A DNA stretch of 64,000 nt, from positions 186,001 through 250,000 of the forward strand of contig NZ_JAGSPK010000001.1 of NCBI RefSeq assembly GCF_018139565.1. Direction: 5' to 3'. How positions within the stretch are numbered: position 1 is the stretch's first letter; the number at the start of each line of letters is the position of its first letter. This document shows positions 1-10,062 of this stretch, piece by piece. Below the pieces are notes generated by a model, which saw only the letters and a list, made by a program, of their open reading frames with translations, was not told where the DNA came from and did no database searches. The position numbers were made by a program, and so were the translations under genes. The DNA is from Cognatundibacterium rivi (lineage in GTDB: Bacteria > Pseudomonadota > Gammaproteobacteria > Burkholderiales > Burkholderiaceae_D).

Positions 1-50
1 ACAGGGCTTTTTTTTTGGGGGGGGGATATAGCTGATACTCAGGTTAAATC
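1..50. other. Homopolymer-rich window edge (T run then G run)
   Basis: The first 25 bases contain a run of T followed directly by a run of G. No gene is visible. It may be a natural low-complexity stretch or an assembly or read artefact at a contig edge; the sequence alone cannot decide. Confidence 0.4.
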
Positions 51-477
51 TTATAGATTCTCTTTAACGCGGTTGCTTGCTTCGTAAGTCGCCGCAATAC
101 TGCGCTCATCTCCCAATAACGCCAATGCAAACAGCAATTCTTCCAATGAATCACAGCTGGCAGTACGACGTTTCAGAAGTGGTGTGGCTTGCGGGTCGAG
201 TAGGATAAAGTCTGCTTCTGCACCGGCCACGAAATTACCGATACAGCCTTCCAGTTGCATGCTGCGTGCGCCGCCTAAGGTGGCGAGATAAAACATCCTT
301 GTTGCGGGCAGATAGGTGTTGCCCATACGGGCCACTTTGTATGCGGCGTTCATCGTTTGCAGCATAGAAAACGAGGTGCCGCCACCGACGTCGGTGGCTA
401 GTGACAGTGGGACGTTTTGGGCTTCGGCTCGCTGAAAATCAAATAAACCGCTGCCCAGAAACAGATTGGACGTTGGT
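51..477 (-). pseudogene. Truncated second copy of guanine deaminase (C-terminal part only)
   Basis: From 477 down to about 85 this matches the 3' third of the intact guanine deaminase at 6309-7637 with about 19 mismatches in 392 bases (offset 6282). The conserved stretch runs from the residues TSNLFLGSG through the ligand motif ATDVGGG and stays open to a stop near 51, but the last 11 or so residues differ from the intact gene. Upstream of 477 the homology stops abruptly. The open frame continues to 560, but those residues do not resemble a deaminase. The N-terminal metal ligands (HxH) and most of the barrel are absent, so an active enzyme is not expected. It is best read as a remnant of duplication or recombination. 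Because it keeps an open frame, the event was recent or the fragment is still tolerated. Confidence 0.85.
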
Positions 478-559
478 ATCAGAGGCGTGTACCAATCCAT
501 TTGAGTTGTATTTAGAATATGTACTGAACGATTAAATGAAATAAAACTAATGCAAAACA

Positions 560-764
560 CGTTGTACTTAATTCTGCGAGTAGCCGTTGTGAACGGCTAA
601 CAACCGTTCGTTACGGGGATGCATTGATTCATAATGATGCAATGATTTGTAAATGCAGATGAGTCCACAAGTCAACGGACACCTTGCTCGTGGACTCATC
701 CTTTGAACACAGCATAATCAAACATCAATCCGACCAATTGAGGTTTCAGTTTGCTATTTGCAGC
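560..764. other. Junction region with two hairpins, no gene
   Basis: Two inverted repeats are visible. One is a short hairpin at about 589-607 (GAACGG / CCGTTC). The other is a perfect 11-bp stem, GATGAGTCCAC at 658-668 with GTGGACTCATC at 690-700, around a 21-base loop. The second lies just beyond the stop of the S9 peptidase read on the minus strand and could act as a terminator or mRNA-stabilising hairpin, although the following T run is weak. Confidence 0.5.
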
Positions 765-2747
765 TTAAGGATTCTTACCTATATATTTATCAAGGAAGCG
801 AACCACTGTTTCACCCCATAAGATGCGGTTACTTTCTTTGGCCCAACCGTGACCCTCGCCGGTAAATACCATCCATTCGACTTCATTACCCTGAGCTTTC
901 AGCTTATCGCGCATTTTTTCACCGTGTATCAGAGGCACACGTCTATCTTCACTGCCATAAGCCATCAATACCGGAGCTTTGATTTTATCTGCATTGCCGA
1001 TCGCCGAAACCTTTTTGAAGTACTCTTCATCCGTTTTAGGATCACCGTGCATTTTTGTGCCGATATTATCCATCACTGGGCCACTCATATCTGACCAGGT
1101 CACGGTGAACAGCATTTTTACATCGGTCACCCCAACCCAGTTAATTCCGCATTTATATTGATCAGGATCTTTAATCAAACCATACATCGTTGCGTATCCA
1201 CCGTAACTGGCTCCAATAATGCAAACCCGATTTTTATCGACGATGCCTTGCTTGATCAAATGTTGTACGCCATCCGAAACATCATCCTGCATCGCCAGGC
1301 CCCATTGTTTCCAACCCGCCGTATGATGTTTCCAGCCAAAGCCGGTAGACATACGGAACTGCGGTTGCAACACTGCGTAACCGCGTGATGCCATCAATTG
1401 CAATAGCGGATCAAAGCCTTGAGAGTCTCGGGCATGTGGTCCGCCATGTACATATGCCACTAATGGCAGATTTTTCGCTGGTACACCCTCTGGTAAAGTC
1501 AGATACGCAGGTATATTTAAACCGTCGCGCGCGGTGTAATTGATGACTTGCTGTGCAGAGAGTTTTTTACCTTCCAGCTCAGGTTTCAGGCTGTAAATTG
1601 GCTCAAGACTTTTCTTCGTTATATCGTAGAGATACACTTTACCGACATTTTGATCGCCTGAAACAAAGACAACAATATTATTGCCTGACCAAGAAAAATT
1701 CACTTTTTGTCCTGGGAAACTGGCTTTTAAAGTAGCGTCGATTTTGGCATAGTCTTCATCGAAGTAAATCATTTCTGAAGTCATACCTTCCGCCAGAGTA
1801 CCGACGATCTTTTTGCGTTTTTCATCAACGATGACGCCATTCAAGTCAGCCACCGGATGATCTGCGATCATTTCTCCCGCAGTCTGTTTTGCAAAATCCC
1901 AAGTGTAAATCGCTTCTTTGTCCTGTCCATTAAAACGTCCGGCGACTAATAGATTTTTATTATCAAAATCAAAAGTCAGAGGATTAATGGTATTTCCCTC
2001 GTCATGATAAGCCTGGTAAATTTGCTTCCAAGGCTGGCCTTCGCCGTCGCGATAGTGAACGGTTTGTTTAATCCGCTTATTATCTGGGTCTACGCTATTT
2101 GAGGAAGCGACTCGCACCACTAAATCATGATCGACTACCCAAGAACCCACTTTGCCAGGGTTGTCAAAGGTTAATAATTTAGTGCGTCCCGTTGTAGTGT
2201 CCAGTCGGAACAAATCGCTGGCGCCCAAAGCAGCATCGTTACCACGCTCGTTATTTACAACGATTAAATCATTACTTTCATTACTGACGCGTTTGACTAC
2301 ACTAAATGGCTTGTAGGCTTTTTGCCCCGTTTTTGCTTCCTTAATTGTCATCAACAATTTACGGAAGTTTGTGCCGTCAATATTTACTGCGAACAAGCCG
2401 CCACCATCCTGATCTTCCATGACGACATCGCTGCCACGCGTGACACTAAATGCCAAACGTGAATTATTAACCCAGAAGGGTCTGCCAATATCCCAATCCG
2501 GATCAGAGGCAATCACTTTTGATTGACGACTCTCTAAATTAATTACGGCAAGTACGAAGCGTCCATTGCGCGGGGTTAGCACTGCGATGTTTTTACCGTC
2601 AGGGGACAGTATCGGAGCACCGCCATATTGTGGTTTCTTAAAAAAATCTGCGACCGGAATCGACTTATCTGCGTACGCAGGAAAACATACTCCCCCAAGT
2701 GCAGCAATAGCGGCAGAAATTAATGCCAAACTTATCTGTTTTCTCAT
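765..2747 (-). CDS. Secreted S9 family peptidase (prolyl oligopeptidase-like)
   Basis: This 660-residue protein has a signal peptide of about 26 residues ending in AYA, so it should act in the periplasm or outside the cell. The first ~400 residues look like the propeller of S9 peptidases, and the last ~250 form an alpha/beta hydrolase. The nucleophile sits in GASYGGYA near residue 513, the acid probably in GSEDRR near 600 and the histidine in GEGHGWA near 631, a complete triad. A good Shine-Dalgarno (AGAGGAC) precedes the ATG at 2747. It lies about 100 bases downstream of a TonB-dependent receptor on the same strand but is separated from it by a terminator. The pairing suggests extracellular peptide breakdown coupled to uptake. 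The family call is firm; the substrate is unknown. Confidence 0.9.
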   Translation of the reverse strand: MRKQISLALISAAIAALGGVCFPAYADKSIPVADFFKKPQYGGAPILSPDGKNIAVLTPRNGRFVLAVINLESRQSKVIASDPDWDIGRPFWVNNSRLAFSVTRGSDVVMEDQDGGGLFAVNIDGTNFRKLLMTIKEAKTGQKAYKPFSVVKRVSNESNDLIVVNNERGNDAALGASDLFRLDTTTGRTKLLTFDNPGKVGSWVVDHDLVVRVASSNSVDPDNKRIKQTVHYRDGEGQPWKQIYQAYHDEGNTINPLTFDFDNKNLLVAGRFNGQDKEAIYTWDFAKQTAGEMIADHPVADLNGVIVDEKRKKIVGTLAEGMTSEMIYFDEDYAKIDATLKASFPGQKVNFSWSGNNIVVFVSGDQNVGKVYLYDITKKSLEPIYSLKPELEGKKLSAQQVINYTARDGLNIPAYLTLPEGVPAKNLPLVAYVHGGPHARDSQGFDPLLQLMASRGYAVLQPQFRMSTGFGWKHHTAGWKQWGLAMQDDVSDGVQHLIKQGIVDKNRVCIIGASYGGYATMYGLIKDPDQYKCGINWVGVTDVKMLFTVTWSDMSGPVMDNIGTKMHGDPKTDEEYFKKVSAIGNADKIKAPVLMAYGSEDRRVPLIHGEKMRDKLKAQGNEVEWMVFTGEGHGWAKESNRILWGETVVRFLDKYIGKNP

Positions 2748-2795
2748 GACTTTTGTCCTCTTTCTAGTAACCTTTTTATTTCATCATTAGTAACG

Positions 2796-2831
2796 AAATA
2801 AAAAATGCCGGAACCCTGAGATTCCGGCATT
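2796..2831 (-). terminator. Rho-independent terminator of the TonB-dependent receptor gene
   Basis: A perfect 10-bp stem, AATGCCGGAA at 2804-2813 with TTCCGGCATT at 2822-2831, has an 8-base loop. Read on the minus strand it is followed by a T-rich tract (2796-2803). It sits right after the receptor stop. Confidence 0.85.
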
Positions 2832-2845
2832 CAGTCTGCGCGCTA

Positions 2846-5590
2846 TTATTTAAATTTGTAGTCAACAGTTAATTGGAAGTAGCGCCCCATGCGATCATGC
2901 AAAGGATGTACCGCCAGGTTCTGCGCACTACTTGGGCTAGGTGCAAACGGAGGCATGCGATCAAATACGTTGCGGACCGCGAAACTGAGCTTCAGGTTTT
3001 TGTACAAACCAGAATAGCTACCACCCAGATTCACTGTCGTGAATGAAGGAATATCACGGCATAAAGCTTCATAGCCTTGAGTTTTGAATTCGCAAGGCTG
3101 AGTGAAGTCGCCAATTGCCGAGAAGTGACCGATGTAATCAGTATCCAGCGATGCTTTCCATGCGGCTTTTTCCCATCCCAGACCAATGTTTGCAATTACA
3201 CGAGGCTGACCACGACTGCCAGCGTACTCGATCAAATCAGCTTCTGGTGAAGGAGCAGATTTGTACGACTGGTTGTAAGTCATCGTCATTTGTGGCTTGA
3301 TTTTTCCGTATTCACCGAGGTTGAAATTAGTCTTGATGTCAAGGTCAATACCACTCACCTGTGTTGTTGCGACGTTAGTCAGTAACATTTTGAGTAGAGT
3401 AATTTCTCCAGCTGTTGCTCCGGCAGTTCTATCCGCATCAGTCAATGCAGCACGAGTGATTGCAACAGCAGGGTTCCCCGCATAGCGAGCTGGATTCGAC
3501 AATACGGTTTTGACGTCAAAGGTACTGATTTCGTCGTTACGTTTGATTCTCCAATAGTCCAGAGACATATTGAACCAGTTGCTTGGCTCCCAGACGACAC
3601 CCAATGTATAGCTCTTCGCTGTCTCAGGTTTCAGGTCAGGGTTCGAACCGCTGATATATGCGCTGTTCCATTGGCAGCCACCTTTGAATTTATCGTTACA
3701 ACGCGCTGGATCTTGGTAGCTGAGGAACGCATTTTGGTTCGAGCTGGAGTTTTCAACCAAAGTCGGAGCACGGAAGCCCGATGCATAAGTACCACGCACG
3801 AGGAACTGTGGTGTCACGTTCCATTTCAAACCAACTTTTGGTGTTGTTGAGCTACCGTAGTCGGAATAGCGATCATGACGCACAGCCATCGAGGCTTCAA
3901 CCGTTTTGAAAACCGGAATAGCCAATTCTGCGTATGCCGATTTGATATCGCGCGAACGTTTGTACCCGGGTTGCGATTGCGCACGATGATAGAGTTCACC
4001 TTCGACCGATAAAGGATCAGGATTGATATCCAGAGTTTCACGACGCAATTCAGCGCCAAACGCTGCAGTTACTGCGCCTGCGGGCAATTGGAATAATTCA
4101 CCAGATACTTTGGCATCCCACAACATCATTTCAGACTTGAACTGATCGTAAGATGGAGCCATCAGTGAGTTGACCAATGCTGAATTGCTGCCAATCTGAC
4201 CAAAAATGAGCTGACCTTTTTTATAAGCGTCAACCAAGGGAGTCACTAACAGGCCAGAAGTTGCGCGTGAGTCAACTTTGCTGGAGTTGTACATCATCGC
4301 GGATTCCCAGTCCCAGTCTTTGAACGTTCCTTTCAAACCAGCGAGATAACGACCAAAAGTCACTGTATTGTCTAAACCCTGGCCAGGTAAATCAGTTAAC
4401 GACGCACGTACACGCACGGTGCCATTGCCACCGGCTAAGGTTTTGCCAGTAACTGGATCAATCAAATCCTTAGGATACTGTGGATGTGTGATAGGTAAAG
4501 CACCGGTAATCTGACCATTCTGACCAGCGAACCAATGCGGCACACCTTGCAGATTGGCTTTAGTTTGATTGATCATCACTTCAGCAAATGCAGTCGTATC
4601 GGCATTGATTTGCCATGTACCTTTGCTGGTTATGCCAATACGATCAGATTTTGCACTGGAGTTATATGTTGAATCCTGGAAATCATCGTGCACACAAGCC
4701 TGTCCTTGAGTACCTGCGCCAAATAAGTTTGATGCTGGCACTAAACGATCTGGACGGCAGTTACCTCCTAATGGACGTACCACGAATAAATTTGTCGCTT
4801 TATCCGTCCAATAAATATTGCCAGGATAGGTGTACAGTGTGCGGCCGTCTGCATAGCCCCAGGCACGCAAATCCTGAGTTGACATGTAACCATCACGGTT
4901 TTTGATCAGCGTTGGTTTGCGTTGACGAACGTCCAAAGTTGCATAGACGTTATATTTATCTTCAGCCAGATTACCGAAACCGTAGCTACCAGTGACACGC
5001 GTTTGTTCACCATCATTTCTTTGGGATTGTGCGTAAGAAGACGAAATCTCAGCGCCTTCAAAGCTGTTGCGCAAAATGATATTGACCACACCGGCAATCG
5101 CTTCTGAACCGTAAATTGCAGAAGCGCCATCTTTCAAAATTTCGATACGTTCCACTGCGCCAACTGGAACTGAATTCAAATCGACAAAAGTAGTTTGATA
5201 TTCAGGTTGCGCGTAAGGAGCCAGGCGGCGGCCATTGATCAGCACCAATGTTGCCTGACTGCCGATGCCACGCAAATTCAGCCCCGATGCACCAGCGGTA
5301 AAGCCACCAGTGCGGTTTTCATCAACACCACCCAGATTGGAGGACACATTACGCAAGACTTCAGTCAGCGAGGTTGCACCTCCACGAGTCATTTCTTCGC
5401 GAGTAATCACCTGTACTGGTGATGCAGTCTCATAATTCACGCGCTTGATTGAAGAACCAGTCACGATGACTTTTTGTACCTCTTGTTTTTTATCTTCTTC
5501 CTTTTTCACGGCTTCTTGTGCAAAGCCTTGCTGCGCAAGTGTCAGCAAGCCAACGCCGGATAATGCAATCGCCAGTCGATTCAACTTCAT
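2846..5590 (-). CDS. TonB-dependent outer-membrane receptor
   Basis: The 914-residue protein starts with a signal peptide (cleavage near GFAQ, residue 24-25). A TonB-box-like segment (KVIVTGSSIKR, about residues 40-50), a plug domain with the typical SLTEVLRNV and INGRRLAPY motifs, and a long 22-strand-type barrel follow. The C-terminus ends in an alternating hydrophobic strand (YFQLTVDYKFK). An AGGGG Shine-Dalgarno precedes the ATG. Size and plug motifs match the large receptors often found next to peptidases in proteobacteria, so import of peptides or another large ligand is plausible, but the ligand cannot be read from sequence. The gene has its own terminator and a long AT-rich upstream region. 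Confidence 0.92.
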   Translation of the reverse strand: MKLNRLAIALSGVGLLTLAQQGFAQEAVKKEEDKKQEVQKVIVTGSSIKRVNYETASPVQVITREEMTRGGATSLTEVLRNVSSNLGGVDENRTGGFTAGASGLNLRGIGSQATLVLINGRRLAPYAQPEYQTTFVDLNSVPVGAVERIEILKDGASAIYGSEAIAGVVNIILRNSFEGAEISSSYAQSQRNDGEQTRVTGSYGFGNLAEDKYNVYATLDVRQRKPTLIKNRDGYMSTQDLRAWGYADGRTLYTYPGNIYWTDKATNLFVVRPLGGNCRPDRLVPASNLFGAGTQGQACVHDDFQDSTYNSSAKSDRIGITSKGTWQINADTTAFAEVMINQTKANLQGVPHWFAGQNGQITGALPITHPQYPKDLIDPVTGKTLAGGNGTVRVRASLTDLPGQGLDNTVTFGRYLAGLKGTFKDWDWESAMMYNSSKVDSRATSGLLVTPLVDAYKKGQLIFGQIGSNSALVNSLMAPSYDQFKSEMMLWDAKVSGELFQLPAGAVTAAFGAELRRETLDINPDPLSVEGELYHRAQSQPGYKRSRDIKSAYAELAIPVFKTVEASMAVRHDRYSDYGSSTTPKVGLKWNVTPQFLVRGTYASGFRAPTLVENSSSNQNAFLSYQDPARCNDKFKGGCQWNSAYISGSNPDLKPETAKSYTLGVVWEPSNWFNMSLDYWRIKRNDEISTFDVKTVLSNPARYAGNPAVAITRAALTDADRTAGATAGEITLLKMLLTNVATTQVSGIDLDIKTNFNLGEYGKIKPQMTMTYNQSYKSAPSPEADLIEYAGSRGQPRVIANIGLGWEKAAWKASLDTDYIGHFSAIGDFTQPCEFKTQGYEALCRDIPSFTTVNLGGSYSGLYKNLKLSFAVRNVFDRMPPFAPSPSSAQNLAVHPLHDRMGRYFQLTVDYKFK

Positions 5591-6308
5591 AAATTACCCC
5601 TGTATTTTTATTTAAATGGCAGCTTCCCACTCACTAAGTTGCATACAACTGCGCGCAGTTTTGGTTATCTTCTTTCATAAACCGATATGGCATATAGCAA
5701 CTCAATAGTGGTTTGGTAATTATGTTATGAGTCAATTTGTTATGACTAGAAATTTTATACATTTCGATACAATGCTAAAGACAAACCTATTGACCTGAAA
5801 ATATATTATTTTGGTAATTCTTAATTTGTAAAAAATTTATTCATTTTTTATGATGGAAATCAAAACATAAACTTATTGTGATGCATTTTATGCAAAATAA
5901 TTTTTATTATCTGCTTTGTTGCATTTTGATTACAAAGGTCAGATTTATGACTTTTTCAATGAATATTTTTTTAATTTTTTATGAAATTAACAAAACTAAA
6001 AAATACTAAAATGCGCTCTTTACATGTCAGAATGAATTCATTGCTGCAACATACAGAGTTGAAATAATTTGATTAATAGACAAAAGACAGGGATTACCTT
6101 CAGACTTGGCTCAATTCAAACACAATCCCAGATTTCACTGAGGGCTGCATCTTAGATTACGGGCGATACACATTAGGTTAAACGTGTATGTTTTTGATCT
6201 GGTTGTGATCGCAGGTTTCTTTATTTCGTAGAGATCTTTGGCGATACCGAAGGCTCGCTCGCAATTGCTTCAGTGTTGAGTTGATCTTGTTTTACTCGAC
6301 ATTAAATA
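5591..6308. other. Long AT-rich intergenic region upstream of the TonB-dependent receptor
   Basis: About 718 bases without a convincing gene, much richer in A+T than the neighbours, especially 5690-6060. It must hold the promoter of the receptor on the minus strand. No single sigma-70 promoter or Fur-like operator stood out. The composition would suit binding of nucleoid proteins, or may be foreign DNA that arrived with the receptor block. Confidence 0.5.
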
Positions 6309-7637
6309 TTAAAAAATACTCGCTTCGCTCGGTACTTTCATTCCGGATACCCGTTTACCCGCCGCATAAGTCGCCGCAATACTGCGGTCATCTCCCAATA
6401 ACGCCAATGCAAATAGCAATTCTTCTAATGAATCACAGCTGGCAGTACGACGTTTCAGAAGTGGTGTCGCTTGCGGGTCGAGTACGTTAAAGTCTGCTTC
6501 TGCGCCGGCCACGAAATTACCGATACAGCCTTCCAGTTGCATACTGCGTGCGCCGCCTAATGTGGCGAGATAAAACATCCTTGTTGCGGGCAGATAGGTG
6601 CCTCCCATACGGGCAACTTTGTATGCGGCGTTCATTGTTTGCAGCATAGAAAACGAGGTGCCGCCACCGACGTCGGTGGCTAGTGACAGCGGGACGTTTT
6701 GGGCTTCTGCGCGTTGAAAATCAAATAAACCGCTGCCCAGAAACAGATTGGATGTTGGGCATAAGGCGACTGCGGATCGGGTGGCAGCCATACGCGCGCG
6801 GTCTTCATCGTTGAGCCAGATACAGTGGGCAAACATCGCACGCTCCCGCATCAGCCCGTAGCGATCATAAATATCAAGATAACTGCGTGCTTCAGGAAAC
6901 AGTGAGCGCGCCCACGCGCATTCATCCTGATTTTCTGCCACGTGTGTCTGAATAAAGGTATCTGGGTAGGCACGCGCTAACTCACCCGCAAGCTGCATTT
7001 GTGCCGGGCTGGAAGTCGGCGCAAAACGTGGGGTGATGGCGTAGAGCTGGCGACCGTGCTTATGCCATTTTTTGATCAGGGTTTCGCTGTCGCGGATGCC
7101 ATCTTCTGCGGTGTCGCGTAAAAACTCGGGGCAGTTTCTGTCCATCAGCACTTTCCCCGCGACCATGCGCAAATTGCGTGCGGTGCTTGCCTCAAAAAAA
7201 GCATCGACTGATTCCGGATGTACGGTGCAATACACCATCGCAGTGGTGGTGCCACAACGGACTAATTCATCCAGAAAAAAATCAGCCACTTCCCGCGCGT
7301 GCAGAGGGTTTTCAAACTGTCTTTCGGCTGGAAACGTATATTGCTCCAGCCAGGGCAACAGCCCAGGTGCCGGTGAAGCAATGATGTCGGTTTGCGGATA
7401 ATGAATATGCGTATCGATGAACCCGGGAGTAATGATTTTGCCGGGAAAGTGTTCGATAACGACATCGGCAGGCAGCGTCGATTTTAACTGTTGATAGTCC
7501 CCCGCAGCCTGCACCAGGCCATCATTGACGATCAGCAGCCCATCTTCGTGCCGATGTGTTCCGTCCGGATTATGCAGAGGGTCATCGGTAAAGTGCAATA
7601 AGCTCGCACGGTAGGCTTGTATTTTGTGAATAGTCAT
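6309..7637 (-). CDS. guaD: Guanine deaminase
   Basis: Converts guanine to xanthine and ammonia in the cytoplasm, supplying the substrate for the xanthine dehydrogenase encoded upstream on the same strand. The 442-residue length is normal for the family. The amidohydrolase metal ligands are visible: H77 and H79 in THIHYPQ, a histidine in THVAEN, one in FAHCIWL, and the aspartate of ATDVGGG. The signature TSNLFLGSGLFD is also present. It follows xdhB after 109 bases, consistent with one purine catabolic operon xdhA-xdhB-guaD. Its 3' third is duplicated as a remnant at the left edge of the window. Confidence 0.95.
   Translation of the reverse strand: MTIHKIQAYRASLLHFTDDPLHNPDGTHRHEDGLLIVNDGLVQAAGDYQQLKSTLPADVVIEHFPGKIITPGFIDTHIHYPQTDIIASPAPGLLPWLEQYTFPAERQFENPLHAREVADFFLDELVRCGTTTAMVYCTVHPESVDAFFEASTARNLRMVAGKVLMDRNCPEFLRDTAEDGIRDSETLIKKWHKHGRQLYAITPRFAPTSSPAQMQLAGELARAYPDTFIQTHVAENQDECAWARSLFPEARSYLDIYDRYGLMRERAMFAHCIWLNDEDRARMAATRSAVALCPTSNLFLGSGLFDFQRAEAQNVPLSLATDVGGGTSFSMLQTMNAAYKVARMGGTYLPATRMFYLATLGGARSMQLEGCIGNFVAGAEADFNVLDPQATPLLKRRTASCDSLEELLFALALLGDDRSIAATYAAGKRVSGMKVPSEASIF
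6367..6758. repeat. Direct repeat, copy 2 (guaD 3' region); copy 1 at 85-476
   Basis: These 392 bases match 85-476 in the same orientation at about 95% identity with no gaps. The two copies flank the S9 peptidase and TonB receptor block, so homologous recombination between them could delete or duplicate about 6.3 kb. Confidence 0.9.
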
Positions 7638-7746
7638 CTGTTTCTGTCGGACAGAGATTTGATGCGGCCTGCAGGGCTAATTCGCCCGGGAACCCGCATC
7701 AATATTGGGTGATTGTTTGAAAAAATGTACTCTTAATGCGCGTATC

Positions 7747-10062
7747 TTAATCGCGAATCGCATTTACTGCGCGCAGAATTGCTTCACTGGTTGCTGGCGC
7801 TGGTAAGGGTGGATGCCGCTGATGATCAGCAACGCTGGCAATCGCATCACGGATCGCAAAAAACACCGAAAACGGCAATAACAGCGGTGGCTCACCAACG
7901 GCTTTTGATCTGTGTATGCTGTCAGCGACGTTCTTATTCTTAAACAGGCTGACTCGGAAATCTTCCGGGCAATCTGATATTGCCGGTATCTTATACGTCG
8001 ATGGTGCATGCGTGGTTAATTTGCCGCTGGCATTCCAAACCAGTTCTTCCGTTGTCAGCCAGCCCATACCTTGTATGAATGCGCCTTCTACCTGACCTTT
8101 GTCGATCGCCGGATTGAGCGAATTACCTGCATCGTACAACACATCGGCACGTAGTAATTTCCATTCGCCCGTCAGGGTATCGACGACCACTTCTGATACC
8201 GCCGCACCGTAGGCGTAATACGAAAACGGATTACCCTTCATGGACTTGCCATCCCAATGTAAATCCGGTGTCGCGTAAAAACCGTCAGACCACAATTGCA
8301 CCCGCGCCAGATAGGCTTTTTGCACCAGTTCAGAAAACAAAACCGTGTTGCCGCCTGAACTGATGTTGCCATCTGAGAAGCTCACTTCGCTGGCAACGCC
8401 ACCCAAGGTGGTTGCCGCATATGTGGCTAGCCGATCGCGTATCTGGCGTGCAGCAGCCTGCGCCGCCTTGCCGTTCAGATCGGTGCCGGTCGATGCTGCG
8501 GTGGCTGATGTATTGGCGACCTTCGTGGTATCGGTTGCCGTGATTCTTACTGCGCTTAGCGGCACCCCTAGTTCGTGCGCCACCACCTGTGCGACTTTGG
8601 TGTTGAGTCCCTGGCCCATTTCTGTGCCGCCATGATTGACCAGCACAGAACCATCCAGATACACGTGCACTAAGGCACCAGCCTGATTCAGATGTGTCAC
8701 GTTGAAGGCAATACCGAATTTGTGTGGCGTCAGTGCCAGCCCTTTTTTCAGTACTGGGCTGGTTGCGTTGAATTTTGCAATTGCAGCCCGGCGCGCCCGA
8801 TAGTCGCTGCTTTGCTCTAATTCCGCAACCAGCTCGTGTATCACGTTATCGACGACTTTCTGACCATAGTGGGTAACGTTTCTGCCTTCGTCGTCGTTGC
8901 GTCCGTAAAAATTCAGCCGCCGTACGTCCAACGCATCTTTACCAAGATGGCGGGCGATATCGTCGATGATATGTTCTATCAGTATTGCCCCTTGCGGACC
9001 ACCGAAACCACGAAACGCGGTATTCGATTGCGTATTCGTTTTGCAGCACATGGCGCGGATATCGACATCGGACAGAAAATAAGCGTTATCGAGATGACAG
9101 ACCGCACGGGTCGCGACAGGCCCGGACAGATCAGCGGAAAATCCAGCGCGCGAAAGCATCTGTACTTTGACGCCGAGAATCAGCCCTTCATCGTTATACC
9201 CGGCTTCATAGTCATAATGAAATTCGTGGCGTTTTCCCGTGACCAGCATATCGTCGTCGCGATCTGCACGGAGCTTGACCGGTCGCTGCAGTTTGAACGC
9301 GCACAGAGCGGCAACGCCAGCCCATAACGCTGATTGCGATTCTTTACCGCCGAAGCCACCGCCCATACGTCTGCATTCAACCTGCACACTGTGCAATGGA
9401 ATGGCCAGCGCATGTGCGACAACATGCTGCATTTCACTCGGATGCTGAGTAGAGCAGGCCACGTACATGCCGTCAGCTTCTTGAGGAATCGCATAGGCGA
9501 TCTGGCCTTCAAGATAAAACTGTTCCTGACCGCCGACCTGCCACTCGCCGCTAATGCGATGCGGCGCATTAGCGATGGCATGCTGTGCATCGCCACGCGT
9601 CAGTGACATCGGTGGCAGCACGTATGATTGTTGCTCGTGCGCGGCGCGTGGATGCAAGATAGCAGGTAGTGTTTCGTAATCGATTTTTGCCAGCCTAGCG
9701 GCGCGGCGTGCCAGTTCATGGCTGCGCGCGACCACGGCGAATAACGGTTGCCCGACATACTCGACCACGCCATCCGCCAGTATCGGGTCATCTTTGATGA
9801 TGGGGCCGCATTGGTTGCTGCCGGGGAAATCACGCGCAGTGAACACAGCAATCACACCCTGCGCTTGACGCACGGCATTCAGATCCATATGGCGTATCAG
9901 TGCATGCGCTTGCGTTGATAAGCCGAGTGCTGCATGCAGCGTGCCCTGCGTTTCCGGCATGTCGTCGGTGTAATTTGCCCTGCCACTGACGTGTAATACC
10001 GCAGATTCATGCGGATGTGATTTACCCACTTCCGCCCACGATGTTTCGTTTTGTTTGGTCAT
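7747..10062 (-). CDS. xdhB: Xanthine dehydrogenase, molybdopterin-binding subunit
   Basis: This is the 771-residue large subunit of bacterial xanthine dehydrogenase, which oxidises hypoxanthine and xanthine to urate with XdhA passing electrons to NAD. Visible motifs are GGGFGGKES and AFRGFGGPQG for the molybdenum cofactor, and the probable catalytic glutamate in AVGEPPLLLP near the C-terminus. The start codon overlaps the xdhA stop (ATGA, 10059-10062) with a strong Shine-Dalgarno (AGAGGAG) inside xdhA, so the subunits are translationally coupled. The usual third gene, xdhC, the chaperone that inserts sulfurated cofactor, is not found between xdhB and guaD. Confidence 0.95.
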   Translation of the reverse strand: MTKQNETSWAEVGKSHPHESAVLHVSGRANYTDDMPETQGTLHAALGLSTQAHALIRHMDLNAVRQAQGVIAVFTARDFPGSNQCGPIIKDDPILADGVVEYVGQPLFAVVARSHELARRAARLAKIDYETLPAILHPRAAHEQQSYVLPPMSLTRGDAQHAIANAPHRISGEWQVGGQEQFYLEGQIAYAIPQEADGMYVACSTQHPSEMQHVVAHALAIPLHSVQVECRRMGGGFGGKESQSALWAGVAALCAFKLQRPVKLRADRDDDMLVTGKRHEFHYDYEAGYNDEGLILGVKVQMLSRAGFSADLSGPVATRAVCHLDNAYFLSDVDIRAMCCKTNTQSNTAFRGFGGPQGAILIEHIIDDIARHLGKDALDVRRLNFYGRNDDEGRNVTHYGQKVVDNVIHELVAELEQSSDYRARRAAIAKFNATSPVLKKGLALTPHKFGIAFNVTHLNQAGALVHVYLDGSVLVNHGGTEMGQGLNTKVAQVVAHELGVPLSAVRITATDTTKVANTSATAASTGTDLNGKAAQAAARQIRDRLATYAATTLGGVASEVSFSDGNISSGGNTVLFSELVQKAYLARVQLWSDGFYATPDLHWDGKSMKGNPFSYYAYGAAVSEVVVDTLTGEWKLLRADVLYDAGNSLNPAIDKGQVEGAFIQGMGWLTTEELVWNASGKLTTHAPSTYKIPAISDCPEDFRVSLFKNKNVADSIHRSKAVGEPPLLLPFSVFFAIRDAIASVADHQRHPPLPAPATSEAILRAVNAIRD

